Source: JBCCXL01 sp039191605 (GTDB lineage Bacteria > Acidobacteriota > Thermoanaerobaculia > Multivoradales > JAHZIX01). Taken from it: a stretch of 64,000 nt of DNA. A model generated the notes under the pieces. That model was not told the origin of the DNA. It worked only from the letters and a program-made list of their open reading frames with translations, and made no database searches. The stretch covers positions 248,001 to 312,000 of the forward strand of contig JBCCXL010000003.1 of assembly GCA_039191605.1 (NCBI GenBank). Reading direction: 5' to 3'. Of the stretch, positions 38,401 to 46,859 are shown piece by piece. Position 1 is the first letter of the stretch, and every line of letters begins with the position of its first letter. Made by a program: the position numbers and the translations under genes.

Positions 38401-41196
38401 CGCGAGCTGGAGTCGGCCGTCGCCGAGGGGGTCGAGGGGCTCACCGCAATCCTGCAGCCGCTGGCGGCTCAGCGCTATGAGGAGGGCTACGAGCGGGGGC
38501 TCCACGACGTCGACGGTGCGCGCATTCTCGAGAGTCTGCTACAGCTCGACGCGACCGCCGGCCTGCTGCGATTCGAGCCCCAGCCGCGGGCTCTGGCGGC
38601 CCTCTTCTGGGCCGGAGCGGAGGAAGATGATCGCGGTCACCGGGAGCTTCGTCGGGAGATCCGGGATCGAGCCCAGGCGCTGCATCGATTGCGCTCCACC
38701 TATGGCGGGGGCCAGGCCGTCGAGGGCTTTCTGGCGGAGCTCAGCCAGGCGCTGAGGGCGTTTTGTGCCGAACAAGAGCTGCTGTGGGGGGCGGATGAGT
38801 CAGCGAATCTGGAGGATGCACCGCCGGAGATTCCGTCAGGGCACCCGTCGGGGGCATCGGGAGTACCAGGGGCGCTGCTGCAGGAAGCCGCCGCCTACCT
38901 TTTCGAGGTTCTCGCCGTCTCGCCGCAGCGTTTCCCCATGGAGTCGGCGGCGCAGGAGTTGGTCGAAGCGGCGGAGCCCCGACTGAAGCGGGCCGGGGCC
39001 CTCGAGGATCTGCGCCGCGGTCCGCTGGGGCGCCGAGTACAGATCGCCGAGGCCTGGCTCTCGGGGGTGGCTCGGGAGCTGGAGGCTGAAGCACCGGAGC
39101 GCCAGGGGGGAATCCACCTCGCCTTAGCGCCCGCTACCGCCCTGCTGCTGGCGGCGGATCGCTTTGACGTGGAGATCAGCCACGGCGCCCTCAGCGCCCG
39201 GGTGGAAGGGCTGCTCGGCCGCCACGGACGGATCGAGGAGCGCACCCTCGCCCTGCGCCTGGACCGCTTTCTCTCTCGCCTGCGAGAGTTTCGCCAGCAG
39301 CGGGTTCCGGCCTTCCAGCGCTGGCAGCGGGTGCGTCACGAGGTGCTGGAAGAGCAGCGCCGCCGTCTGCGCCTCGACTCCATGACCCCGAAGGTGATGA
39401 GCGCCTTCGTGCGCAATCAGCTGGTGGATCAGGTTTACCTTCCCCTGGTGGGAGCAAACCTGGCGAAGCAGATGGGCTCCGCCGGAGCGCAGCGGCGCAC
39501 CGACCAAATGGGCCTGCTGCTGCTGCTCTCGCCTCCGGGCTACGGTAAGACCACCCTGATGGAATACGTCGCCCATCGCCTGGGGCTGGCTTTCCTCAAG
39601 ATCGACGGGCCCGCCTTGGGCCATGACGTGCATTCTCTGGATCCAGCCCAGGCGCCTTCCGCCACCGCCCGGCGAGAGGTGGAGAAGATCAATCTCGCCT
39701 TCGAGATGGGCAACAACGTGCTGCTCTACCTGGACGACATCCAGCACACCCATCCTGAGCTGCTGCAGAAGTTCATCTCCCTCTGCGACGCCCAGCGGCG
39801 TATCGAGGGCGTCTTTCGCGGCGAGCCTCGCAGCTACGACCTACGGGGTAAGCGCTTCGCGGTGGTGATGGCGGGCAACCCCTACACCGAATCCGGCGAG
39901 ACCTTCCGCATTCCGGACATGCTGTCCAACCGCGCCGACGTCTACAACCTGGGCGACGTGCTGAACGGTAAGGAAGATCTCTTCGCCCTGAGCTACCTCG
40001 AGAACGCCCTCACCTCCAACGCGACCTTGAGCCCCTTGGCGAGCCGAGACTTGGCGGATGTCGGGCTCTACGTGCGCTTGGCGAAGGGGGAAACGGTGCC
40101 TCCGGATCGCTTCGCCCATGCGGTCACCGGCGCCGAGCGGGCTGACCTGCTGGCGGTATTGCGTCATCTGCTTCGGGTACAGAGTGTGTTGATGGCGGTC
40201 AACCAGGCCTATATTCGATCCGCCGCCCAGGTGGATGCCTACCGCTCCGAGCCGCCCTTCCTGCTGCAGGGTAGCTATCGCAACATGAATAAGGTTGCGG
40301 AGCGGGTGGTGCCGGTGATGAACGAGGCGGAGCTCGAGGCGTTGATCGATGATCATTACCTCGGCGAGGCCCAGACTCTCACCACCGGAGCGGAGCACAA
40401 TCTCTTGAAGCTCGCTTTCTTGCGGGGGCGTGAGACGGAGGAGCAAAAAGAGCGCTGGGATGCCATCTGCCGTGCCTATGCGCGAGTTCAGGCCAGCGGC
40501 GGAGATGCCGACCCGGCGTCGCGGGTGGTAGGGCAGCTGAGCCTGCTGACAGAGGGGGTCGCCCAGGTCGGCCAGACCTTGGCGTCGGCGGCACAGGGGG
40601 AGACAGCTCCCTCCGAGACGTCCTCCCCCTGGACCCCGGAGCTGGTGCGGAGCGCGGCGACGGAGCTCTCCGCCCACTGGTCTCAGCAGCTGTCCCGCCA
40701 TTTAGGAGCGCAACTCGGTGAGCACCTCGGGGATCCCCTGGGGGAGCGGCTGGCGCCGGTGCTGAATCGCCTTTCGGAGCAGCTGGAGCAGGACCGCTCC
40801 CCCACCCCCGTGCCGCCTCCGCTACCGGCGGCGGCAAGAATCGATAGTGAAGCCTTGGCCTCCGCGCTGCGGGGACCCATCGAAGAGCTGGGGGCGCAAT
40901 TCGCCGAAGTGGCCAAAGCTCTGAGCGAATCTTCTCGTCCCGCTGTCGTACAATCCCTATCCGGTAGTGTGCGCAATCTGTTGGATGATTTGGTGCGCAC
41001 GGTGGAGGATTCTTTGCTCCCGGCGGTCAGGCGCCTCAATCGCCGGGTCGAGGATGCCGAGGATGCTGAGGGAAGACATCTCTCCTCTCAGATCGACCGA
41101 GCGCTTACCGATCTCGATCGCTTGAAGGATTTTGCTGCTACTCTTCGATCGTTGGATGCTTCTTCTTCGAAGCCTCCACAAGCAGACCTCAGCTAG
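35494..41196 (+). CDS. Giant AAA+ ATPase ('DNA repair ATPase', DUF3686 type)
   Basis: 1900 residues from ATG at 35494 (AAGGA 6 bases upstream). The N-terminal ~430 residues form a beta-rich, propeller-like region beginning NSARLETFGSSELTLAGQSR with RIRTEHNCRPRDI, diagnostic of the DUF3686 family. The middle (~450-1250) is long Glu/Arg/Leu-rich helix, probably coiled coil. A AAA+ module follows: Walker A SPPGYGKTTLMEYVA near residue 1346, Walker B NNVLLYLDDIQH near 1410, and sensor 1 FAVVMAGNPYTESGETFRIP. The C-terminal ~250 residues are again helical (TELSAHWSQQLSRHLGAQLG). Annotated as DNA repair only by coiled-coil resemblance to SMC/Rad50; the real role is unknown. Its position after flotillin suggests a membrane-scaffold-linked remodeler. 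Confidence 0.85.
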   Translation: MTDDPNLARDGAAEEASAQGAAPGDGDAALERGTYELLRERLEGAAAVLRQQAQQLNSARLETFGSSELTLAGQSRIRTEHNCRPRDIATVGERLIVGYEVHFGLRRETSVGHVFSVHRFGAEEGADAPPHLEPARPGDDGFLQDERFARDFEELFRYYKDTRLLQLRNVGDRLLGVFQVGTRLSDLKVFRWSLDPEGGVSYIDNRGERDHTFAAAYDFEWQEVSRDSVVPGRHPHLSIEDELFVETIGGDLTIKVENNTEDGLGIYQEPVIDPDQSLDDAELRYARVGSLILLSVLPYREPQARYFVYNTRNRTVHRIDAIGQSCRQLPEDHGLIFPGGYYLTATDSPKTFDLRLDGLELKTSVRSPNGEDVLYIFHQRSEGRSVLLPYNLIRKAVATPIECFGFTIFDDGTLVVFRAISDEPSRVHPLQIWRTPFAKAEFFESPSDGSPLQRLGNAELVRGISDALSLAQRVMEQEPSRRVYEDLIAAARRMEDAYHWLGDEAYGGLGEAVAELVVLAEQVVDEFEKVEALRARAHDEVNTAEAELDELLSGLAPSSIDRVEPFLEALAQLRRARGHLITLRDLRYADLDRLEALEQRAQGAFDEVSEHAVAFFAEPKALEPFRRTLGELESSVEAVSSLREIDPLAQRVDEQAQGLELLAQVTSGLESDDATVRTRILEGVSEVLGQLNRVRAIVDARRREVGAREARAEFGVQFQLLGQSAAGALAVASTPEACDEQLAKVLLQLEDLEARFGAYDDFLEQITTKRDDLYEAFASRKQRLLDERQRRVEHLFGAAQRVLEGMERRAESFDDDDDLNAFFASDPLAERLRRLGGQLRELGAGVRADELESRVKSARQQARRGMRDRRDLFTAEGDLITFGAHRFTVNQQALEPTLVPRGDDLVLHLTSTEYYEALEDERVQAAHQLWEQSLPSESEEVYRGEFLAYSVWADSSLPDDQRPSGFPSRRELESAVAEGVEGLTAILQPLAAQRYEEGYERGLHDVDGARILESLLQLDATAGLLRFEPQPRALAALFWAGAEEDDRGHRELRREIRDRAQALHRLRSTYGGGQAVEGFLAELSQALRAFCAEQELLWGADESANLEDAPPEIPSGHPSGASGVPGALLQEAAAYLFEVLAVSPQRFPMESAAQELVEAAEPRLKRAGALEDLRRGPLGRRVQIAEAWLSGVARELEAEAPERQGGIHLALAPATALLLAADRFDVEISHGALSARVEGLLGRHGRIEERTLALRLDRFLSRLREFRQQRVPAFQRWQRVRHEVLEEQRRRLRLDSMTPKVMSAFVRNQLVDQVYLPLVGANLAKQMGSAGAQRRTDQMGLLLLLSPPGYGKTTLMEYVAHRLGLAFLKIDGPALGHDVHSLDPAQAPSATARREVEKINLAFEMGNNVLLYLDDIQHTHPELLQKFISLCDAQRRIEGVFRGEPRSYDLRGKRFAVVMAGNPYTESGETFRIPDMLSNRADVYNLGDVLNGKEDLFALSYLENALTSNATLSPLASRDLADVGLYVRLAKGETVPPDRFAHAVTGAERADLLAVLRHLLRVQSVLMAVNQAYIRSAAQVDAYRSEPPFLLQGSYRNMNKVAERVVPVMNEAELEALIDDHYLGEAQTLTTGAEHNLLKLAFLRGRETEEQKERWDAICRAYARVQASGGDADPASRVVGQLSLLTEGVAQVGQTLASAAQGETAPSETSSPWTPELVRSAATELSAHWSQQLSRHLGAQLGEHLGDPLGERLAPVLNRLSEQLEQDRSPTPVPPPLPAAARIDSEALASALRGPIEELGAQFAEVAKALSESSRPAVVQSLSGSVRNLLDDLVRTVEDSLLPAVRRLNRRVEDAEDAEGRHLSSQIDRALTDLDRLKDFAATLRSLDASSSKPPQADLS

Positions 41197-41228
41197 TTGT
41201 CGCTGGGTCTACCTCATCCCTAGATCGC

Positions 41229-41261
41229 CACGAGGCTTCGCGTAATCTGTCTTGCCTCGTG
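41229..41261. promoter_or_regulatory. Inverted repeat in the spacer before the NYN gene
   Basis: CACGAGGC (41229-41236) and its exact complement (41254-41261) with a 17-base loop, between the ATPase stop and the NYN start, 32 bases before the latter. No T-run follows, so a leader structure or partial attenuator is more likely than a terminator. Confidence 0.45.
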
Positions 41262-41293
41262 CCCTTTATTGCCGCGAAGTAAAGGAGAATTCC

Positions 41294-43231
41294 GTGAATG
41301 AACCTCTGCCTCCTTATCTGCGATCCGCGCTGTTCGTAGATTTCGACAACATCTACATCCGATTACGCGAAGAAAGTGAAGAGGCCGCCGAGCATTTCGC
41401 TTCGGAGCCCCACCGTTGGCTCCGCTGGCTCGAAGAAGAGGCGCCGATGGTGGATGACCGCTTCCTCGATACCAAGGATCTGCCCCGGCGGATTCTGCTT
41501 CGCCGCTGCTATCTCAACCCCCGATCCTTCCATCAGAGCCGCCCTGCCTTTGTTCGGGCTGGCTTCGAGGTGGTGGACTGTCCGCCGCTGACTCACGGTG
41601 GCAAGACCAGCAGCGATATCCGCATGGTGATGGACATGATGGATGCTCTATCCCACCCCAGCACCCGCTTCGACGAGATGATTCTCTTCTCCGGGGATGC
41701 GGACTTCACGCCGATCTTCACTCGCTTGCGGGCCAATGATCGCTTTACCGTGGCTCTGATCGTCGGCCAGGCCTCTTCCGCCTACCGCTCCGCCTGCGAT
41801 CTCCTGCTCAGCGCCGACGAATTTGTCGAATCGGGGCTGGGGGTCTCCGGTGAAGCCCTGGAGGCTCGCCGAGAGGCTCCAACCCGCCTGCGCCCCCTGC
41901 TGGAAGGGATGCACGGCACCGTCGCCGATGCGGTGGCCAGCACCGGGCCGGTGCCGGCGGATCGGCTGCCGATGATTTACAAGGAGTTCTCGGAGTTCCG
42001 CGAGGGTTCCGACTGGCTGGGCTTCATGAGTCTGCGGGGGCTTACGGAGGCCGTCGTTGAGGCCGGTAGCGGTCTCGTGCTGCGGGAAGAAGACCCCTGG
42101 GTCGTCGACTACGGACAGACCCCGGTGGTGAATCGTGGCGAGTCGGCGGTGCCTGCATCTGGCCCCAGCCCCAGCCCGAGCTCGGGCCCCAGCCTGGGCC
42201 CCGGTCCGTCCGCTCCTCCGCCTACCGGTTGGCGCAGCGATTTCGGCGAGCGCGCCGCGGCGGTGGTGCGGGCAGCGGTGGTCGAGTCCGACGAGCCGCT
42301 GAGCCTCGCGGGTCTCTCCCATCGCCTGATGCGCGAGCTGGGGGAAGGGGTGCGCTCCCGCGCCTGGCAGGGCGCCGGCTCTTTCCGCGCCTTCCTCGAG
42401 GGGCTAGACCTCGAAGGCCTGGAGATCTCCCGGGTCACGCCGGGCTACGTGTATGACCCGGTGCGCCATGACCCGCCGGCGGAGGCCCGCGACGGGGACG
42501 AATTCGCCCGCCGCTACCCGGAGCTTTCGGAGCTCGCCCGGCGCATTCATGACGCCACCGACGCGCCCTACCTGATGCCTGACGTGTACGCGGTGATGAT
42601 GCGGGTCATCGCCGAGGAGATCAACGAGCGGGGCTACCACCTGGTGCGGACCTCCAAGGCGGTGCGCGACATCTGCAACGGCAAGGGTGTTCCGGTGGCC
42701 CGCTCCCACGTTTCTTTCGTCCTCAAGGGCATCCAATACTCGGGTTATTCCTATCGCCAGGGTCAGGAGAGCGCCCAGGAGCTGGGCCGAGCCTTCGTCC
42801 AGAACCTGCTCTTCCTCTGCGATCGTGCCGAGCTCTCTTTGTCAGATGACGAGAGCGACGCCGTGCGCCGCTGGATCCTCGCTCCCATCGACTACTCCCC
42901 AGGAGCCTCCGCCTCGCCGAGCCCTCCCGCTACGAGCTCCCGCCCGTCGACCTCCTCCGATGAGAGTTGGGAAGAAGACGACGAGTACGAGGACTACGAC
43001 GAAGAGGACGATTGGGACGGCGAGGACGAGGAAGGTGACGAACCCGACGCCGATCCCGACGCCGAAGCCTCCGACGAGGACGAGGACGAGGAGGACTTCG
43101 ACGACGAGGAAGACGACGAAGAAGACGACGAAGAAGACGAGGATGAGGGCGACGAGGACGACGACGAAGACGAGGATGAGGACGACGACGAAGACGACGA
43201 TGACGAAGAAGAGGACGACAAGGACGATTGA
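41294..43231 (+). CDS. NYN domain (PIN-like) putative RNase with LOTUS-type domains and acidic tail
   Basis: 645 residues from GTG at 41294 with AAGGAG seven bases upstream. NYN domain at 1-185: the acidic active-site residues appear in ALFVDFDNIYIRL (Asp16, Asp18), SSDIRMVMDMMDAL (Asp108, Asp114) and LFSGDADFTPIFTRL (Asp135, Asp137). Three helical/winged modules follow at ~205-270, 318-388 (LSLAGLSHRLMRELGEGV, OST-HTH/LOTUS-like) and ~405-530. A Pro/Ser linker lies at 287-311. The last ~88 residues (558-645) are almost only Asp and Glu. NYN-LOTUS proteins of the LabA/Marf1 kind cleave or bind RNA. It is the fourth gene of the flotillin cassette, 97 bases after the ATPase. Confidence 0.85.
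   Translation: MNEPLPPYLRSALFVDFDNIYIRLREESEEAAEHFASEPHRWLRWLEEEAPMVDDRFLDTKDLPRRILLRRCYLNPRSFHQSRPAFVRAGFEVVDCPPLTHGGKTSSDIRMVMDMMDALSHPSTRFDEMILFSGDADFTPIFTRLRANDRFTVALIVGQASSAYRSACDLLLSADEFVESGLGVSGEALEARREAPTRLRPLLEGMHGTVADAVASTGPVPADRLPMIYKEFSEFREGSDWLGFMSLRGLTEAVVEAGSGLVLREEDPWVVDYGQTPVVNRGESAVPASGPSPSPSSGPSLGPGPSAPPPTGWRSDFGERAAAVVRAAVVESDEPLSLAGLSHRLMRELGEGVRSRAWQGAGSFRAFLEGLDLEGLEISRVTPGYVYDPVRHDPPAEARDGDEFARRYPELSELARRIHDATDAPYLMPDVYAVMMRVIAEEINERGYHLVRTSKAVRDICNGKGVPVARSHVSFVLKGIQYSGYSYRQGQESAQELGRAFVQNLLFLCDRAELSLSDDESDAVRRWILAPIDYSPGASASPSPPATSSRPSTSSDESWEEDDEYEDYDEEDDWDGEDEEGDEPDADPDAEASDEDEDEEDFDDEEDDEEDDEEDEDEGDEDDDEDEDEDDDEDDDDEEEDDKDD
42958..43228 (+). repeat. GAC/GAG/GAA low-complexity coding tract
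   Basis: About 270 bases made almost entirely of GAC, GAG, GAA and GAT codons, encoding the Asp/Glu tail of the NYN protein. Purine-biased on the coding strand and prone to slippage. A small hairpin (CGAGGC-CTA-GCCTCG, 43233-43247) follows the stop codon without a T-run. Confidence 0.85.
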
Positions 43232-43317
43232 TCGAGGCCTAGCCTCGGTGAGCTCCTTCTCCTAGCCTCACGACATCTCTTCGCATCTCCCCGCGCTCTG
43301 GCCGCGAACTCATCTAC

Positions 43318-43818
43318 ATGTTCAAGAAGCCACAGCGCATCGAGCCCGGCCCGGGGCAGGAATCGGTTTGGGACTACCCCCGACCGCCTCGGGTCGAGCC
43401 CTCCTCCCAGAAAATCGAGATCGTCTTCGGTGGTCGCACCATCGCCACCACCGAAAGCAGCCAGCGGGTTCTAGAGACCAGCCATCCTCCGGTCTACTAC
43501 CTGCCCCAGGACGCCTTCGTCGAGGGCGTCCTGCGTCCCAACTCCAAACAAACCTTCTGCGAGTTCAAAGGCTCGGCGAGTTACTTCGACCTCGTCGTCG
43601 GCGAGCAAGTCGGCGTCGCCGCCGCCTGGTACTACCCTCGCCCCGTCGCCCGCGCCGTCGCCCTCACTGACCTCGTCGCCGTCTACCCTGGGCGCATGGA
43701 CGCCTGCTTCGTCGACGGCGAGCAAGTCCAGGCCCAGGCCGGCGACTTCTACGGCGGCTGGATCACCAGCGCCATCGTCGGACCCTTCAAAGGCGCCTCC
43801 GGCACGTGGGGGTGGTGA
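43318..43818 (+). CDS. DUF427 family protein
   Basis: 166 residues. The conserved core runs EIVFGGRTIATTESSQRVLE, HPPVYYLPQDAF, SKQTFCEFKGSASYFDLVVG and AAWYYPRP, ending VAVYPGRMDACFVDGE. This is the DUF427 pattern, a small beta-rich fold of unknown function. Its C-terminal extension GDFYGGWITSAIVGPFKGA is also seen in many members. 86 bases after the NYN gene on the same strand, but with a hairpin between; probably separate. Confidence 0.88.
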   Translation: MFKKPQRIEPGPGQESVWDYPRPPRVEPSSQKIEIVFGGRTIATTESSQRVLETSHPPVYYLPQDAFVEGVLRPNSKQTFCEFKGSASYFDLVVGEQVGVAAAWYYPRPVARAVALTDLVAVYPGRMDACFVDGEQVQAQAGDFYGGWITSAIVGPFKGASGTWGW

Positions 43819-43966
43819 GGAGGGGTTGGTGATTCGCTAGAGATGAGCGCTTTCGCAGGATCTGAAGTTCAGCTACTCTGTCTTTGGAAACCGCTACTAC
43901 CAGCTAGATTTTCGAAGCGAGATTCTCGAAGAGATTTCAGCTGAACGATCTCCTGAAGGAGCCTCA

Positions 43967-44368
43967 ATGCGCTACCTAGTTTTGATCGGAGTCACCCTGT
44001 GGCTGTTGGTCCTGGTGACTCCCGCAGTGCTTGCAGTCCCTGTTGGTGAGAGCGACTCGCCCAACTCGCCATCGGAGAGCTGGGCGGGTCAATCGGTGGC
44101 GGAAAGCCCTTCGATCTCCACTCCTTCCGAGTCGGTCTTCCTTCCCGGCGCGAGCGCTGGTGGGGCGGGTCGACAAGGAGATCTCGAGCCGCAGGAGTAT
44201 CGTGTCTGCGGCGCATCCTGCACCAAGATCACCGGGCTATGCGCCTGTGCTTTCGATCCGCTGGATTGCTGTGATGGCAAGGCTTGCGCGGCCTTCAATC
44301 TCTGCGAGTTCACGGGAGCACAGAAAGCACCGCAGAGAACGAATTCCAGCAGTCAGTCCAGCGACTGA
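43967..44368 (+). CDS. Secreted cysteine-rich small protein
   Basis: 133 residues, AAGGAGCCTCA before the ATG. Signal peptide at 1-23 (LIGVTLWLLVLVTPAVLAV), then a Ser/Pro/Gly-rich linker of ~55 residues, then eight cysteines within 33 residues from CGASCTKITGLCACAF through LDCCDGKACAAFNLC, and a Ser/Gln-rich end. Tight, even-numbered cysteines after a signal peptide suggest a disulfide-bonded extracellular knot or a metal-binding unit; I know of no matching family. The next gene starts 23 bases on and also encodes an exported protein, so the two likely form an operon. Confidence 0.65.
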   Translation: MRYLVLIGVTLWLLVLVTPAVLAVPVGESDSPNSPSESWAGQSVAESPSISTPSESVFLPGASAGGAGRQGDLEPQEYRVCGASCTKITGLCACAFDPLDCCDGKACAAFNLCEFTGAQKAPQRTNSSSQSSD

Positions 44369-44391
44369 GCTGGAGCCTTCATTGGAATCTC

Positions 44392-46827
44392 ATGGACTGG
44401 CGCTGGCTCATTTCCTTGGCGGCTCTCCTCGTGTTGGGCGCCGGCGAGGCGAAGGCGGAGCAATCCTTCCGATTCCTGCTGGTGCCGGAAGCGCATTGGG
44501 CTTCAGGGCAGCCTGATGTCAGCGCGGCCCTAGATACAGGGCAGGTCTATCTGTATCGAGCGGGCGCCTATCGCCCTGAGTTTGTGGCATCGGCCGGAGA
44601 GAGCATTTCTCTTCCTGCTGGCGTGTGGCATTGGGTGGCGGAGTCCGAAGGGTGGGTGAGTGTCGCTTCCGGCCGGCTGGAGATTCCGCTGGGTCGGGTG
44701 GGAGCTGAACAGACGCTGATTTGGCCGGTAGTGCCGGCATGCCGCCTGGAATTAGGATCCATCGCCGGGTGGCAGGGGGTGGAGCGAGTGGACGCGCTGA
44801 GCCTCGACCGGTCCACCGTTCATCCCGTGGCGCCGCTGGACCGGCTAGAAGTCAACGTCCCGGCGGGCCGCTATCTGGTAACCGTCTACGGTGGTCGCGG
44901 GCTCGAAGCGATATCGGCCATCGCTCGGTGTCGGGCTGGGGAGGCTGTCCGGCTCACGAGACCGGAGGTTCCGACGGACACGGTAGATCTCCTGGTGCAC
45001 GGGCACTGGCCCGGAGGCGCGGAACCGTCGAGGGATACGGAGGACGACGCTCTCGTCCTCGGCGTTCATGAGCGAGGCTCCGGCCGCCTGGTGCGCCTCG
45101 CCGAGGTCGACTTGCGGGTGGGAAGTCGCTCCTCCTTCGTCGTTCGGAATCTGCCGATGGATCAGGATCTCGAGCTTCGCTGGTCTCACCCAAGTCTGCG
45201 CAGCGGCAGCCGGGAGATACCCTCTGACCGCTCCGGGGCCCGCGAGATGGAAGAGATCCTCTGGCGCCCGCGGGCTGCCGTGGAGGTGCCGGTGGAGTAT
45301 CTACCGCTCCAGGAGCATGAGGAAGCTCGGCTGTGGATTTCCCGCTGCGGCGACGGGGCGGTCCAGGACTTCTTGGAAGTGGACTTCGCTGAGTGTCGCG
45401 ATGTGACGCAAACTCAGCCTCTGAACCAGGGTTTGGGGCGCTATCGCTTCGAGGGTCTCGACCTTGGTTGGCACGTAGTGATGGCTCAGGTGGACGACGA
45501 TTGGATTCCCGGTCTCGGTGAGGCCGTTGCGCTGCAGGTTCTCGACGCAACGCCGAACCTCGTTGAGCTGGAACCTGCTGCCCTAGAAGAGCTGCGAATT
45601 GAGGGCCGCATCTTGTTGGACGGCGAGGCGACCGTCGGCGAGGTCCGTCTACTGCCTCAGGCGACGCTTCCCGGGACGCCGAGGATCTTCGCCACCGCGG
45701 AAGATCTGCGCTACCAGATGACCTTCTTTGCCGAGACTCCCACTCGTTTCTACCGCTCTCGCCTGCCCGAAACGCTGCGGGGGCGTTCTGACGCCGAGCT
45801 TCGGGGTCTCTTCGTTCGCTACCGGCTGCTCGTCTGTCCAGAGGTCAATGACGCTGAGGCGGACGAAATCCATCTTGGCGGGTGCCATGCCATTCACCCT
45901 CGCTCTACTTTCTCCGGTGGCGGAACGATGGATCTCGAGCTCTCTGGCCGCTCTCTGCGGGTGGAGCTGGTCGACGACAGCAGCGGCGAGCCCATCGATG
46001 GTCGAGGGACTCGAGCTGGGGTGGTCGCTCGCCCCCGAGCTGGAGCGGCCTACGACACGCTGCATTTCTTTCATGGCGAGATCTATCGTCGTGAGGCTGC
46101 TTCCTTCGAAGCAGCGCCGGTTGCTGTCGATGGCGAGGGCATCGCTCTTCTTCATGGCGTGAGCGAGGGAGAGATCGTTGTCGTGGCGGTCGCCGATGGC
46201 TACCGGCGGGCGGAGCTTTCCGTGGCCGCTGATGTGCACGAGGCGAGTCTGCGTCTCGAGCGAGACCCCGAATCGGGGCCGGCGGCGATCACATTGGAGC
46301 TTCCCTCAGCTTCTGGCGGCCTAGGCGGAGCTCGCGAACCCGCCGCCGGCGCCTACTTGGTGGCCGCCGGCGCCCTGGGATCCCTACCTAGATGTCACCA
46401 GCGCTCCGACCGAGGGGGCCGAGTGAACTGGCCCGGCAGCTGCCCAACTCAGGGCCTGCGCCGGGCTCTGGTCTTCCATCCTCGTGTTCCGGTACAGGCC
46501 GTACGTCTCGTCTTCTTGCCGCCGGACCGCCGAGTGCCGCTCGTTGCGGGCCCCGCCCGCCCGGTGGAGCTGTGGACTCGCGATCTCAGCGGCCTACCAG
46601 CGCCACGGGAACCGGTGGATTGGCGTATCGACGGCATCCTGCTCAATGCTGATACTGCCTTGCGGGCCCTCAGTGCTAGTGGATCAACGCTTCCCTTTCG
46701 CACCGATGCGCAGGGGCGTCTCGATTTTCTGGCGACGGCTGGAGCCAAGGTCGAGGCCCGTCCTCGGCAGGGAGATGAATGGACTTCGTGGATTCCCGGA
46801 GAGCCTCTGGATTTGATCATCCCCTAG
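44392..46827 (+). CDS. Large hypothetical exported protein
   Basis: 811 residues from ATG at 44392, chosen because it opens with a clean signal peptide (MDWRWLISLAALLVLGAGEA then KAEQ). Shine-Dalgarno is weak (GGAA). The mature protein is a succession of beta-rich modules with recurring patterns such as RLEVNVPAGRYLVTVYGG and LRIEGRILLDGEATVGEVRL, reminiscent of carboxypeptidase regulatory-like or other Ig-like folds. There are several scattered cysteines and no membrane anchor at the C-terminus. No catalytic motif is evident. Together with the Cys-rich protein just upstream it may form a secreted or surface complex (inference). Confidence 0.6.
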   Translation: MDWRWLISLAALLVLGAGEAKAEQSFRFLLVPEAHWASGQPDVSAALDTGQVYLYRAGAYRPEFVASAGESISLPAGVWHWVAESEGWVSVASGRLEIPLGRVGAEQTLIWPVVPACRLELGSIAGWQGVERVDALSLDRSTVHPVAPLDRLEVNVPAGRYLVTVYGGRGLEAISAIARCRAGEAVRLTRPEVPTDTVDLLVHGHWPGGAEPSRDTEDDALVLGVHERGSGRLVRLAEVDLRVGSRSSFVVRNLPMDQDLELRWSHPSLRSGSREIPSDRSGAREMEEILWRPRAAVEVPVEYLPLQEHEEARLWISRCGDGAVQDFLEVDFAECRDVTQTQPLNQGLGRYRFEGLDLGWHVVMAQVDDDWIPGLGEAVALQVLDATPNLVELEPAALEELRIEGRILLDGEATVGEVRLLPQATLPGTPRIFATAEDLRYQMTFFAETPTRFYRSRLPETLRGRSDAELRGLFVRYRLLVCPEVNDAEADEIHLGGCHAIHPRSTFSGGGTMDLELSGRSLRVELVDDSSGEPIDGRGTRAGVVARPRAGAAYDTLHFFHGEIYRREAASFEAAPVAVDGEGIALLHGVSEGEIVVVAVADGYRRAELSVAADVHEASLRLERDPESGPAAITLELPSASGGLGGAREPAAGAYLVAAGALGSLPRCHQRSDRGGRVNWPGSCPTQGLRRALVFHPRVPVQAVRLVFLPPDRRVPLVAGPARPVELWTRDLSGLPAPREPVDWRIDGILLNADTALRALSASGSTLPFRTDAQGRLDFLATAGAKVEARPRQGDEWTSWIPGEPLDLIIP

Positions 46828-46859
46828 GGACGAGGCTCTCCTCCGGCTTGGAGCAGCTC

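Noticed and set aside
42994..43221. Poly-serine frame on the minus strand
   Set aside because: It is the antisense of the Asp/Glu tract in the NYN gene.
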